Assembly: GCA_028023455.1 (NCBI GenBank) | Contig: JAQFVV010001013.1 | Span: forward strand, 1 to 64,000 | Direction of reading: 5' to 3' | DNA length: 64,000 bases | Source: Epiperipatus broadwayi | Taxonomy: Eukaryota > Onychophora > Udeonychophora > Euonychophora > Peripatidae | In this document: in pieces, positions 1 through 11,851 of the stretch | Layout: each line of letters begins with the position of its first letter | Numbering within the stretch: position 1 is the first letter of the stretch | Translations under genes and position numbers: made by a program | The notes under the pieces: model-generated | The model's database searches: none | What the model was told of the DNA's origin: nothing | What the model saw: only the letters and a program-made list of their open reading frames with translations

Positions 1-1804
1 GAACAAACATCATCATCACATTTTGTATATAAAAAGGAAGCTGTACGACATCCAAGTTTAAACCCTACCAGATCCAGTTCTAAAAGCTTTAGACAGAAAG
101 AGAGTGGGTCAACAATTATATTCTTTATTTCTTTGTGTGTTGATAGAAAAGTAATACACACATTTAAACTATTCAATATTAAATTTTTCTGTTAAAAAGC
201 AAAGTTACACATATATAGGCAAAGCTATTTAATTGTTTTATATTTCAAATATTAAACATTTTAACTTTCTTTAAAACTAACCTATGCTTGATCAATTTTA
301 ATATCGTATTCTATACTTTTATTTTTGCTTTTCTATAATTGTAAGTGGGAATTGAAAAAGTTACAGAATTAATTTTAAATATTAGAGTTATAATTACTAA
401 GCTGGCAATTAGATTATTGTATTGACAGTTTATGAATGATTTGAAATGATAAAGTATGTGTGTACATTACATACAGAAATTTACATTTATTATATATTGA
501 AAGGAAGAAGAGTTAAATCTGTCAAATTATTTTTTTTACAATTTTATGTTAAGAGAGAAAATGTGTTGAATCAGATATCTATTTTTGTAGCAATTTTGTT
601 TTTGTAATGATTGTTTGTCATTTTGGAGCTTAAGCTTGGTGGGAACTCGAATTTTGAAATTGTCTCATCTTAAGATAAAAGGAAAGAAACTCCAAATTTT
701 AGATATTATAGATATACGTGAAAAAGGAAAAAGGATTAAGACTATTTTTTTAAGACAAAAGTGTCTGAAAACCAGGTGTGTGATTTTTTGAGTTGGTCAA
801 AAATAGCAATTCACACTATCACTCTAATTGGGTGAGTTGACTCAAAAATCAGATATAAAAGCAGTCTGGAAAATCATTTGAGCTATTAGATTATTATTAT
901 GATTATTATTGTGAGAGACACTTTTTAAAAAATTATTGAAACTAAAGCAGACAAACATTTTTAATTCTGCTAGATAACCTTTTTCTTTTGAAAATCATTT
1001 TTTAATATCAAGTTTTGAATGTTGAAAATATAAGAATGGTGGGGTTGAAAAATTATATATATGTCTCATCTTTGACCTGACTGTTGTGGAGCCACAGATC
1101 ATATAAGAAAGAAAGGATGTCTTGTCTGAAAATAATACTCTACACCTTTCAACTGACTGAGAGAAATAAGATATTTTTAAATAGAAAGAAGAAAGCATCC
1201 ACCTGCATTTGAAGGCGATCAGGAAAATCTACTGATAAATATTAAATCATCAAGTCCAATTAATTGTTCCAGTAACTGATTTTAAACTCAAGAAAATTTA
1301 TAAACGTGAAAACAACTACTGTATTTCATCCACTAAAAGAATCATGCTTGACGGGAAGAGAAGAAAAAATAATATAATGATTTCCAAATTGTCCACTAAA
1401 GCAAATAACCTCAATAGAATCATCATCATCAACTAATTATAACCTCAAAATGAGATTGTTCCAAAGTAAAATGGAAATGGTAGCTGCAGAAATATAGACA
1501 TTGTACAAGACAAGTTTGACTCATTCGAAGTTCGACACAAAACAAAGGATCAGTAGTATGACTTTTTATATTTATTTTCTTTATGATATCAGAGTCTTAA
1601 TAAACATTTTAGCAATAAAATGGTATATTTTATTTAAAGAACTTTTAAAGGCAATTCAGATCGATTAAAAACAATAATTTCTTACTAATAATAGCCTTGA
1701 GCTTCATAAATGATCTTGAATGTATCAAAATTATTTGTTTATTAATTTACAGTTATAAAATATTAATGTGTAAAATATTTTTTGTATTATTATTTTGGTT
1801 TTAT
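1..1804. other. AT-rich flank, no gene seen
   Basis: No coding exon, RNA gene or recognised repeat could be supported. The short open frames here have no family motif. A small hairpin is visible near 790-860, where a strand reading TTTTTGAGTTGGTCA is followed by its approximate complement TGAGTTGACTCAAAAA. The region ends where the left limit of the Penelope palindrome begins. Confidence 0.5.
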
Positions 1805-2097
1805 ACTATGTTATTTTCTCCTTCACTTTCTTTGCATATCTTCATATAATCATATATATTACTTATAATACTTCATTCATATACACTTTAATGCAAGTAA
1901 TTTTCTTAACCTTCTTTATTTTCTTACAGTTTCGAGTGTCCATCAGTCTTTGTCAGAGCTACAAGATTTGACAATACAAATACATAATTATCATTTCAGA
2001 TATATATGTATAAATCATCTATAAATCAAACATATATATATATATATATATATACCTCCATCATTCTACATATATATATATATATTTATATATATAT
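1805..2097 (-). mobile_element. Penelope-like element, distal part of left arm
   Basis: Read on the minus strand, this stretch matches the + strand at about 9445-9690 almost base for base, including the shared phrase around CTTGTAGCTCTG, the GAAACTGTAAG block and the downstream GAAGGAGAA.AATAACATAG. It is therefore the outer end of the left arm of the large palindrome. It is separated from the rest of that arm (4790-7101) by the solo LTR at 2098-4789. It contains a decayed hammerhead-like motif and ends in a TA-rich microsatellite into which the LTR inserted. It codes for nothing visible. Confidence 0.8.
1921..1965 (-). ncRNA. Decayed hammerhead-like motif (left arm)
   Basis: On the minus strand the order is CTGACAA, a short stem-loop, then GAAA. 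The right-arm counterpart has CTGATGA. Two of seven core positions differ, and the short stem II is weaker, so self-cleavage is unlikely from this copy. Confidence 0.4.
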
Positions 2098-4789
2098 TGT
2101 AATGGTCAGAATTGTCTATCTCACTAACACACTGCATAATTCAAACCCCAGACACTAAACTGAACATTCTAGGAAGGGTAGCCTTCTAGATATACTAAGT
2201 TCGAATCTAAAGTCCAAATTTCACAGCGCCACCTATGTGATAACGCATCTGATGCTACAACTAGTATAACCTTTTACTGGTGCCTGGTGGTCAGGGAGAA
2301 ACAAAAGACTCTATAAGATAAGTTTGGGTGGCTAATTAATGTCTATGGATTTATAAAAGAAATGCAGAAAATATATATATTTAGACCGAGACAGTGATAG
2401 GAATCAAATAAAATAAGAGATAAAATTTAGTTTTAAATAATTTCACACAATTTATTTATATAAATATAACACCACTGTCTGCTTATATGAGACAGGGACG
2501 CGTATTAAATAATTGTTGGCATTTATATTTCAGTAATGACAAAAGGTTTTAAAACAGAATGATATATTTTATTCCTCAGGCTAATAGCGTTACGATAATG
2601 TGCTTGACAAGATAGGAACATGTGCGAGGTGCTTTGGGTAAATAGACAAGTTTAAGACAATATTTGAAATTAAATGTTCTAAAATATTTATTGATTTTGA
2701 GAATAGTACGGACTAAAGCTTACAAAGCAAATGTGGGAATGGGATCAAAGCATTTATTTGAGAATAATAATAATAGATTTGTATTGGGAGGTCAGTATTG
2801 CTGATAGTGAATTTATACAGTTGGAGGGTGTGACTCATTTAAGTCATGGATGCTTTGTAAAATAAATATAAAATGAAACAATATTGAAGATCCGTAATAA
2901 TTACGGAGGGCATCTCGCCACTAACCCGTAGGAAAGTATTTTGACGAACAGCCGAAACTTAACGACTGTGTGACGATTGCGTTTAATTCCCAGGGGTGTC
3001 ATTGGTGAACACCCTCTGCCTGGAAACTTGCAATAAGTGAAAAGAATGGACTTTGCCGTGTAAAGAATCCTTGGAAAAATAAAACAAAGCGGTCTCAACA
3101 ACCAATTCATGTACCAGCAATACGAGACTTGTGTATATAAAAACATACTAAATGGGTTTTACTTGGATTAAAAGAAATGCCCAATCAAATTCCCCGAAAT
3201 TCATTTAAGAGGGTCCGCACATTCTCGACGTCAATGATGAACTTTATAATGAAAGTGGAACACGGTAATTAAAATAGGAAAATGCATGCTTGCGGGTTTG
3301 AAAAGTAAGTATAGATTTATATACGCAATCATGCATTTGGGGACACATTTAATCATTGACTTCGCACATACTCTTATATTAGATTAAAATCAATAACATG
3401 TAGATTTTAAACTATGTGATTATGTTACATTAAAGAAAAGAATTGCCCTCGAACGAGTGATTTGCAAGACAATAAAATTGGAAAATTATAAATTTAAAAT
3501 ATGCCTTAATAGCGGCATCTTATTTTCAATAGAGGGAATAGTTCACTCGGTCAAAGACGATTCTGACACATTATTATAATAAAATAAAAGAAAGCTTTAT
3601 AAATAGAAAATATTAACCCAAAGATAGAGAGCAAAATGTTGAGCATATTTAAACACACAAAATAAATACATAATGAAGTTGTGAAATATAAGAAAACAAT
3701 GTTAAATAGCTATAGCATGTTAGTTAGTGATCACAAGAGCTCTTGGGTTAATTTAGGTTACCTCTGGAGAAGCATTTGCAGGTAGATGTTCGGCAGGTTT
3801 TATAATTTAGCAGCAAAATCTGGAATGTTCATATTTTGGCAGTGGCAGCAGCAGTTCCGGGATCCGTGTGATAATTTCTGATGGTATGGAGCAGCGGCTG
3901 GCTATTCCGAGGGGACATAGCCATCGTAAACACCTCTACTCGGACATGTCAAGGTTAGCAATTTATTAGAATTTTAGAACAACTCAGAAACCTTTAGACA
4001 ACTCAGAATTCTTTAAAAGCTTAGAATGGAGAACAAAAGAAAAACATCTTTTTTATAGTAAAATTTAACAATAGATTTGTCCCGGAGTGTACAAAATTAT
4101 TGGACTTATCTGCTGTGATTAAATCTATCCGAATGTCTAAAGGAATTCAACATTAATTAATTTCTTTTGTTAACTTCCTCGTCAACATTTGAATTACAAA
4201 CTAGATTTAATTAAAATTACTGCTACTAATTAAAGAAAACTTAAGTGGACAGCTGCTGTTTTTAGATAAACTTATATAATTAAACTATTGTCCCTCATTT
4301 ATGTTAACAGAAATATTTGGGCTGATTTTTTATCAAATAAAATGAAAATTATTTTATTTTAAATTGTAATATTTGAATCTATCTACTAAACGAATATTTA
4401 CTAAAGGAATTTTATTTTAAATCAAAATATATTACGATGGTAATATATTTGTAAATAGATCCAAACAAAATAACTAACAATTTATAATTTTGATATGTTT
4501 TAAAATGGATATCATAGTGTGTGCGCAATTACGACTTATATAACTTACTTTTTAATAAATGTAAATTATGTGAACAAATACATAATTCATAATATTTTAT
4601 TTTATTTGGGAATAAGTTATATATATAATATGAGCATTGTGCTCGTGGTTTAAAATTAGGCGGGATTTTCGGTATATAAGTGTATTACAGACACACTACG
4701 ATAGATTGGGGTTCAAACTAAGGTATGAGGGTAGGAAGTAGGTGAGAAAAGGTGAAACGAAGATCTGCAGAGCAGACCTTACTGTTTCA
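2098..4789. mobile_element. Solo LTR 1 (2.7 kb)
   Basis: The stretch begins TGTAATGGTCAG and ends ACTGTTTCA, the TG...CA termini of an LTR. It sits between ATAT/ATAT sequences inside a TA microsatellite, so a 4-bp duplication is compatible but not provable there. It exactly interrupts the left arm of the Penelope palindrome: the right arm is continuous where this copy is split, which gives an empty-site comparison. No gag, protease, reverse transcriptase or integrase is visible, hence a solo LTR or non-autonomous relative. It shares layout and terminal style with the stretches ending at 33518 and 60491, for example a TCAGGGAGAAACAA block near 2293 that recurs near 58444. Strand is undetermined. 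A large non-LTR insertion is the alternative. Confidence 0.6.
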
Positions 4790-7101
4790 ATATATATATA
4801 TACAAAACATACACATACATATCAAAAATAGACATATATCTTCTTCATATATATACACATATAAATCCATATGACCCCAGACATATATATAATCCATATA
4901 CATCTATATATACATATGCATATCCAATACCTAGACATACCTCTTTTAAACATACATCTATATACAGATATACATACACCCATAGACACATATGCAACCC
5001 TCATATATCTTTACTAATACACATCTATATGTATATTTTACCTACACATATATAAGAAATATATATATAATACAAAACATATCCAATTTACCGTTTTATA
5101 ATTTTTTTATCTTTTTAAATAATTCCATTTTTACTTTTTATTTTTAAAACAACCTTTAAATATTCTTCTTAATATTATCTTATAATATTTAATACTATTT
5201 TATTATTATTATTTTTATAATTATCTAATATATAACATCTTTTACATTACTATCTTTAATTTTACTTTTTATAACTTTTATCTCTATATCACTAAATAAT
5301 ATTTTTTAACATCATTACCTTAATCCTCCTCACAGTTTTAACCTTAATTAAAATGACGGTTATTTTAAAATCTTGTTTATTCATTTAAAACAGCTCCCTC
5401 TTTTATCATTATTATAAAACTTATAATTCTATGAAAAATTTCCAACTTCCCAATTATAATCATTAACCATAATCCAATATTATAGAATAACTACTTAACC
5501 ATTATTTCACATATAAATGCACATATCATCCATATTTCCTAACATATATATATATATTCTATCACTTTACCTCTATACATATAACTAAAAATAATATATG
5601 AAATAATATATAAAACCCAATATATAAAACTATATCAAAATAAAATTAACAATTTACTAATTATTAACAATTCCTACCTACATCTATACCTCCACACATA
5701 TACATATCCAATATATAACTATATTTCTTAAAACACACCCATATATATACCTATACTCATAATACATATACATACATATACCAACCCTCCTATACCTCTA
5801 TACATACCCACCCTCATAAATACTCCTCTTACTTATACATATATAACTATACAAAACACATCTAATGCACCATATTATATTACCTTTAAAACCTATTTTA
5901 TTTTTGCAGTTATGTTTTCATTTTATTATCTATCTTGTTTAATTATTATCTAATACATAATATCTTTTCACTTCCCTATCTATAACACTAACCTATCCAA
6001 CAGACCATGTTTATTACCTTTAAAACTATTTTATTATTACTTTTATTTTTTGAAATTTTTATAACAAATTTACAAAATCTTATAAACATTTACCTTTTTA
6101 TTATTTATTATTACTATCAACTCCCTCTGTTATCAATTTTATAAAACTTATAACTCTATTTTTAACCTATATTTATTAACAATTTTTACAAGTCTTTTAT
6201 GTATATCCACATATTATAACTTTTAACTTACTTTCTTTTATTACTATTATTATTACCTTTATTATTAATCTATCACAACAATAACCATGCCAACACCAAT
6301 ATCTTTTCCAAACCATATCTTAATTTTATACTCAATATTCACTACCCATATACACATTTATATACTCCTAAAACATATATATGTATATGTATTTATTTTT
6401 AATACATAAGCCTATAAATCTAATATTATACTTACCAACACAACATTCTTAGTCCCCCATCCCTATTTAAACTAGGCCTTATCTTACTAATTAGTATTGC
6501 CTCTTATTTTTCTATCTCTTCTTTTATTAGTATATCCTATCATTTTTATACTCTCTTTGTCAAATACATGCCCTGTTTCCATAGTATGCAAATAAATTGG
6601 TGAATTTTTATCATACCTATGTTGATTTAATCTCGTAAAAATAGAATTCTTTGTCTCACCTACATATTTTGTCCTTATCATATTTTCCTTACAATATCTA
6701 CAATCTATTTGATATATGCCATTTATACATTTTCACATATCTTTAATATATTTATTATCTAATATATTCATTATATTTTTTCTTTTTTTATTTACTACCT
6801 TATACTTAATTACATTATTATATCTTTTATTAATTTTTCTAATAATTTTATTAACATTCTTAACTATATTATTACTATATGTTTTAACCCCTATATACTC
6901 CTTCTTTATATTTTTATTTCTATATTTAACACTCTCTTCTTCCTTATTACCTTTCTTATATTTTTCTTCTATTAATTTTATATTCTTCACTATTACATTC
7001 TCTGGATACTCATTTTCTTTAAATTCCTTTACTATTAATTCTACTTTTTTATATTCCTTTTCACTTGAACAATAATTAATAGCCCTACATATTCTTGTAT
7101 T
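4790..7101 (-). mobile_element. Penelope-like element, left arm (5'-truncated)
   Basis: This is the inverted copy of 7141-9447. The two arms can be followed base by base across the coding remnant, the non-coding 3' part and the ATATAT/TGTATG microsatellite-rich end. Coding runs away from the centre of the palindrome. Only the C-terminal part of the Penelope protein is present, so the element is 5'-truncated at about 7101. Reverse transcriptase blocks are absent. The distal end of the arm lies at 1805-2097 beyond the inserted LTR. Confidence 0.8.
6432..7101 (-). pseudogene. Penelope-like element GIY-YIG endonuclease remnant (left)
   Basis: This encodes the C-terminal linker and GIY-YIG endonuclease of a Penelope-like retroelement, the nuclease that nicks the target DNA. 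On the minus strand the order is: a linker with a SSEKEYKKEVELIVKEF-type helix and NEYPENVI; a basic KKEYIGVKTYSNNI segment; GIYQIDCRYC; then KYVGET, RLNQHRYD, HTMETGH and a basic end RKIRPSLNRDGG finishing in CW and a stop. GIYQI-C-x2-C followed by YVGET is characteristic of the Penelope GIY-YIG domain. The remnant has lost the reverse transcriptase, and frame breaks are present (the GIY block and the linker are not in a single uninterrupted frame), so it is not functional. Confidence 0.8.
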
Positions 7102-7140
7102 ATACTATATTTATATTATATTGATAGATAAATGAGTATA
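7102..7140. repeat. Centre of the 5.1-kb palindrome
   Basis: This is a spacer of about 39 bases between the two arms. The left arm ends in AGCCCTACATATTCTTGTAT and the right arm begins with its exact reverse complement at 7141. The spacer itself is TA-rich. Confidence 0.85.
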
Positions 7141-7798
7141 TACAAGAATATGTAGGGCTATTAATTATTGTTCAAGTGAAAAGGAATATAAAAAAGAAGT
7201 AGAATTAATAGTAAAGGAATTTAAAGAAAATGAGTATCCAGAGAATGTAATAGTGAAGAATATAAAATTAATAGAAGAAAAATATAAGAAAGGTAATAAG
7301 GAAGAAGAGAGTGTTAAATATAGAAATAAAAATATAAAGAAGGAGTATATAGGGGTTAAAACATATAGTAATAATATAGTTAAGAATGTTAATAAAATTA
7401 TTAGAAAAATTAATAAAAGATATAATAATGTAATTAAGTATAAGGTAGTAAATAAAAAAAATAAAAAATGTAATGAATATATTAGATAATAAATATATTA
7501 AAGATATGCGAAAATGTATAAATGGCATATATCAAATAGATTGTAGATATTGTAAGCAAAATATGTAGGTGAGACAAAGAATTTTATTTTTACAAGATTA
7601 AATCAACATAGGTATGATAAAAATTCACCAATTTATTTGCATACTATGGAAACAGGGCATGTATTTGACAAAGAGAGTATAAAAATGATAGGATATACTA
7701 ATAAAAGAAGAGATAGAAAAATAAAAGAGGCAATACTAATTAGGAAGATAAGGCCTAGTTTAAATAGGGATGGGGGACTAAGAACATTGTGTTGGTAG
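7141..7798 (+). pseudogene. Penelope-like element GIY-YIG endonuclease remnant (right)
   Basis: This has the same content as the left remnant: the linker frame at 7253-7489, then GIYQIDCRYC, YVGET, RLNQHRYDKN, HTMETGHVFD and the basic tail IRPSLNRDGG, ending in CW and TAG. Relative to the left arm it lacks about ten bases between CRYC and YVGET, which shifts the frame, and it has a change near 7465 that ends the linker frame early. The two arms have therefore decayed independently since they formed. No reverse transcriptase domain is present. Confidence 0.8.
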
Positions 7799-9530
7799 GT
7801 ATAATATTGGATTTATAGGCTTATGTATTAAAAATAAATGCATATACATATATATGTTTTAGGAGTATATAAATGTGTATATGGGTAGTGAATATTGAGT
7901 ATAAAATTAAGATATGGTTTGGAAAAGATATTGGTGTTGGCATGGTTATTGTTGTGATAGATTAATAATAAAGGTAATAATAATAGTAATAAAAGAAAGT
8001 AAGTTAAAAGTTATAATATGTGGATATACATAAAAGACTTGTAAAAATTGTTAATAAATATAGGTTAAAAAATAGAGTTATAAGTTTTATAAAATTGATA
8101 ACAGAGGGAGTTGATAGTAATAATAAATAATAAAAAGGTAAATGTTTATAAGATTTTGTAAATTTGTTATAAAAATTTCAAAAAATAAAAGTAATAATAA
8201 AATACTTTTAAAGGTAATAAAAATGGTCTGTTGGATAGGTTAGTGTTATAGATAGGGAAGTGAAAAGGTATTATGTATTAGATAATAATTAAACAAGATA
8301 GATAATAAAATGAAAACATAACTGTAAAAATAAAATAGGTTTTAAAGGTAATATAAAATGGTGCATTAGATGTGTTTTGTATAGTTATATATGTATAAGT
8401 AAGAGGAGTATTTATGAGGGTGGGTATGTATAGAGGTATAGGAGGATTGGTATATGTATGTATATGTATTATGAGTATAGGTATATATATGGGTGTGTTT
8501 TAAGAAATATAGTTATATATTGGATATGTATATGTGTGGAGGTATAGATGTAGGTAGGAATTGTTAATAATTAGTAAATTGTTAATTTTATTTTGATGTA
8601 GTTTTATATATTGGGTTTTATATATTATTTCATATATTATTTTTAGTTATATGTATAGAGGTAAAGTGAAGAAGTATATATATATATGTAGGAAATATGG
8701 ATGATATGTGCATTTATATGTGAAATAATGGTTAAGTAGTTATTTTATAATATTGGATTAGGGTTAATGATTATAATTGGGAAGTTGGAAAGTTTACATA
8801 GAATTATAAGTTTTATAATAATGATAAAAGAGGGAGCTGTTTTAAATGAATAAACAAGATTTTAAAATAACCGTCATTTTAATTAAGGTTAAAACTGTGA
8901 GGAGGATTAAGGTAATGATGTTAAAAAATATTATTTAGTGATATAGAGATAAAAGTTATAAAAAGTAAAATTAAAGATAGTAATGTAAAAGATGTTATAT
9001 ATTAGATAATTATAAAAATAATAATAATAAAATAGTATTAAATATTATAAGATAATATTAAGAAGAAGAATATTTAAAGGGTTGTTTTAAAAATAAAAAG
9101 TAAAAATGGAATTATTTAAAAAGATAAAAAAATTATAAAACGGTAAATTGGATATGTTTTGTATTTTATATATATTTTTTATATATGTGTAGGTAAAATA
9201 TACATATAGATGTGTATTAGTAAAGATATATGAGGATTGCATATGTGTCTATGGGTGTATGTATATCTGTATATAGATGTATGTTTAAAAGAGGTATGTC
9301 TAGGTATTGGATATGCATATGTATATATAGATGTATATGGATTATATATATGTCTGGGGGTCATATGGATTTATATGTGTATATATATAAAGAAGATATA
9401 TGTCTATTTTTTGATATGTATGTGTATGTTTTTGTATATATATATGTAGAATGATGGAGATATATATATGTTTGATTTATATATATATATCTGAAATGAT
9501 AATTATGTATTTGTATTGTTCAAATCTTGT

Positions 9531-9572
9531 AGCTCTGATGAAGACTGCTGGATAGTCGAAACTGTAAGAAAA
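9531..9572 (+). ncRNA. Hammerhead-like ribozyme motif in the Penelope 3' end
   Basis: The core CTGATGA (9535-9541) is followed by GACT (9543-9546), a seven-base loop, AGTC (9554-9557) and GAAA (9558-9561), so a four-base-pair stem II closes between the two invariant core strings. Penelope-like elements of many animals are known to carry hammerhead ribozymes. One extra A separates the core from stem II, and stems I and III are short by eye, so activity is not assured. Confidence 0.5.
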
Positions 9573-9861
9573 TAAAGAAGGTTAAGAAAATTACTTGCAT
9601 TAAAGTGTATATGAGTGAAGTATTATAAGTAATATATATGATTATATGAAGATATGCAAAGAAAGTGAAGGAGAAGAATAACATAGCTTTAGATACTATA
9701 GAAAGTAGGCCTAAATGCGATAGAAATTTGAATTGTAGATATAATGTATGTGGGAATGTGAGAGAGAGAGTATGAGAACAGGGGCAGCCTGTGAAGTTGG
9801 GATACTTTATTAAAGTATTACTGCCAAAAAGTAAACACAAAATGAGCATTTTTAATTTGAC

Positions 9862-10440
9862 AACCATTTTATTTTTCCACACCAATCGTTGTTAAAAGAT
9901 CTAATGTATTTTTTATTTTTACAAACTGCTGTTGGATAAATAATACTATCTAGAGTAGATTGGCTTTTACTTTTTATTTCAATATCTTCAAGTAATGACA
10001 TCTGATCGGGGTAAATATTTAAAGTAATATTTCTATTTTGTTTTGTTTTGTTTTTTAATAAATATGTATATGTTAATTTATAAATGTTAACATTCAAGAA
10101 AAAACCAGAATATTTTATTGCTCGTCAACCAAAACAATAAAAATATATTTCTTCTGAAGAAAAACCAGAATAGATAAACGTACGATGTTCAAATAATTAC
10201 TGTTCCAGGAGCAGTTCCAATTATGTCAGTTATAACAAACAAACTTGACAAAACTTGCCGGAATTCATCGAATATAGCATTTCTGGCACTGCCATAATTA
10301 ATAGCACTGTTGAATAAAATCTCAAGCATTGCTTAAAATAATTATTCTTAAAATATTTTAATTAGTTGCATGTACATAATAGTTATCCAGAATATTGAAC
10401 GATTATTGATATTTTCAAGCACAAATTTAATAATTAGTGC
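9862..10440. repeat. Dispersed 0.6-kb repeat, copy 1
   Basis: This is a direct repeat of 36548-37140. Shared landmarks in the same order are ATTTTATTTTTCCA-ACCAATC, CTGTT-GATAAATAATA, GGAGTAGAT-G, the CAGAATAGATAAAC block, TT-TGGCACTGCCATAATTA and TTGAATAAAATCTCA. No protein is encoded. The class is unknown; it could be a piece of an unidentified transposon. Confidence 0.75.
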
Positions 10441-10697
10441 CTATGAACCAATTGGACTGATATTGAACATTTATTTTTGAAATGTAGAAATTGAAAAGGG
10501 ATCAGGACACATTGAATGGAAACTGGAAGAAACTAAAGATAAAGAAAATAAAAAAGAGTAGAAATTTTATGATTTTTTATTTAAATTTTTATAAAGAAAT
10601 TGTGGTGAAATATGAAGACTGAACAGTGGAAGTAATGAAGTAGTTTTTATGGAAATATATTGGGATGAAACTGGAAAAATAATTAGTTAATAAAAAG

Positions 10698-10908
10698 TAG
10701 AAGAGATGATAATAGATGGACAATTGAAATTTTAAACTGGATTCCAAGAGATTGTAAAAGATCCAGAAAGAGACCACATGTGAAATGGATGGATGAAATA
10801 AGAAAGTATGCAGGGGTGATGTAGAGAAGAGAAGCTAAAGATAAGAAAAGGTGGATTGAACTTGGAGAGACCTTCATCCTGCAGTGTATTGATATTGTTT
10901 GATGATGA
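10698..10908 (+). mobile_element. RTE retrotransposon 3' tail fragment
   Basis: This matches the last 200 bases of the near-intact RTE at 28844-32132, including the stretch encoding RRDDNRWTIEILNWIPRDCK and RWMDEIRK, and the terminal CTTCATCCTGCAG followed by TTGATGATGAT. It has an in-frame TAG (GVM*RREAK) and other substitutions. It is a severely 5'-truncated dead copy. Confidence 0.8.
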
Positions 10909-11361
10909 TAGATGAATTTATCATAGTATATAAGGTTTTGGAAGAAGTTTTTTTTGGCTAACAGGATATATAAATGTAGCTTATACACAGAAACCTTTTG
11001 ATTTTATTTAAGGAGGATCTATTTTTATCCCATCACCATATAAAATGACTACTTCTTTCAGTCTTGGAAGAATTCTTGTTCTGGCATTTCCAATGCTTGA
11101 ACTTCTTATGAATTCCCAAGTAATAAGTCATTTCATTATTTATATTTGGTACTTCTTAAAGCAAAAAAAATTAATGTAAGAAATTTGGAGACACAGAAAT
11201 CAAATTTATAGATATTACTACTTGTTTTTTTTTTCCATAACTTAATAATTATAATAAATAATAAAAAAATCATATACAACAGCTATACAAATATATATAA
11301 TTATACATAAAAAGTCTTTTTTAGCACATTGTCTAGTACCCTTTTCAAATGTAAGTAATCT

Positions 11362-11640
11362 CTTTTAACACTATGTGATGTGATATACTGTGACTTCTTC
11401 TTAAGGAATCTCTCAACAACTATGCCCAGAGAAACCTGTTAACCACTGTACTCTTCCTTTCCATTCCCCATCCTGTTTTTCCATAATATGCTCCATCCCA
11501 TTTCCATAACATAATCTTTGTCAACTCTATGACCTTTATATCTAAATCACTCTTGTCTTTTTCCAAACCCAGCATAAAAACTAATAACCCACTTTCTATA
11601 TAATCACTTTGTTCATATTTATTTTTCCATATATTAATTA
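11362..11640 (-). mobile_element. LINE 3' tail fragment (CACATC-tailed family)
   Basis: Read on the minus strand, this matches the 3' end of the LINE copies at 20.5, 41.7, 44.8 and 51.1 kb: a Trp-rich coding end (AAATATGAACAAAGTGATTA, ATGCTGGGTTTGG), then ATAGTTGTTGAGAGATTCCT and the terminal ATCACATCACAT. It is inserted in the left arm of the foldback element; the right arm shows the uninterrupted sequence. Confidence 0.75.
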
Positions 11641-11738
11641 ACCAATTATTGTATATATATCACCATCTAGTGTTCCATAATGAAAATAAAGTAACAACAA
11701 TAAATTTAAAAAAAATATCAGAAAAATAGACTAAAACC

Positions 11739-11851
11739 ATCAAGCATTGGTGGCCGAGAGGTCAGTGACCACTGCTTTACAAGCAGTTGTCCCGGGTTAG
11801 CGGGTTCACTTCCTGGCTGATGCTCTGATACATGAGAGAAAAAAAAAATAA
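11739..11851 (+). mobile_element. tRNA-derived SINE, copy 1
   Basis: An A-box-like GGTGGCCGAGAGG and a B-box-like GGTTCACTTCC are spaced as in a tRNA gene, followed by an A-rich tail. The element is flanked by the 9-bp duplication ACTAAAACC (11730-11738 and 11852-11860), which supports retroposition. The B box deviates from the consensus. It sits inside the left arm of the foldback element. Confidence 0.8.

Larger units (their letters stand above)
7141..9690 (+). mobile_element. Penelope-like element, right arm (5'-truncated)
   Basis: This is a continuous copy of the element, with the C-terminal coding remnant first, then about 1.7 kb of AT-rich non-coding sequence, then a microsatellite and a 3' end carrying a hammerhead-like motif near 9535. 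It is the reverse complement of 4790-7101 plus 1805-2097. Homology with the left arm stops near 9690 at AATAACATAG. The two copies meet at their truncated 5' ends (head to head). Confidence 0.8.

Noticed and set aside
2901-3146. 81-residue minus-strand frame inside solo LTR 1
   Set aside because: No motif, and the corresponding position in the other LTRs is not open; judged fortuitous.
4822-5004. Frames rich in Tyr, Cys, Ile and Met at 4822-5004 and 9179-9454
   Set aside because: They are translations of a TATATG/TGTATA microsatellite repeated in both palindrome arms, not proteins.
6716-7528. Long hydrophobic frames in the Penelope arms (for example 6716-7075)
   Set aside because: They are antisense to the lysine-rich Penelope linker; AAA/TTT-rich codons give poly-Phe/Ile/Leu on the other strand.
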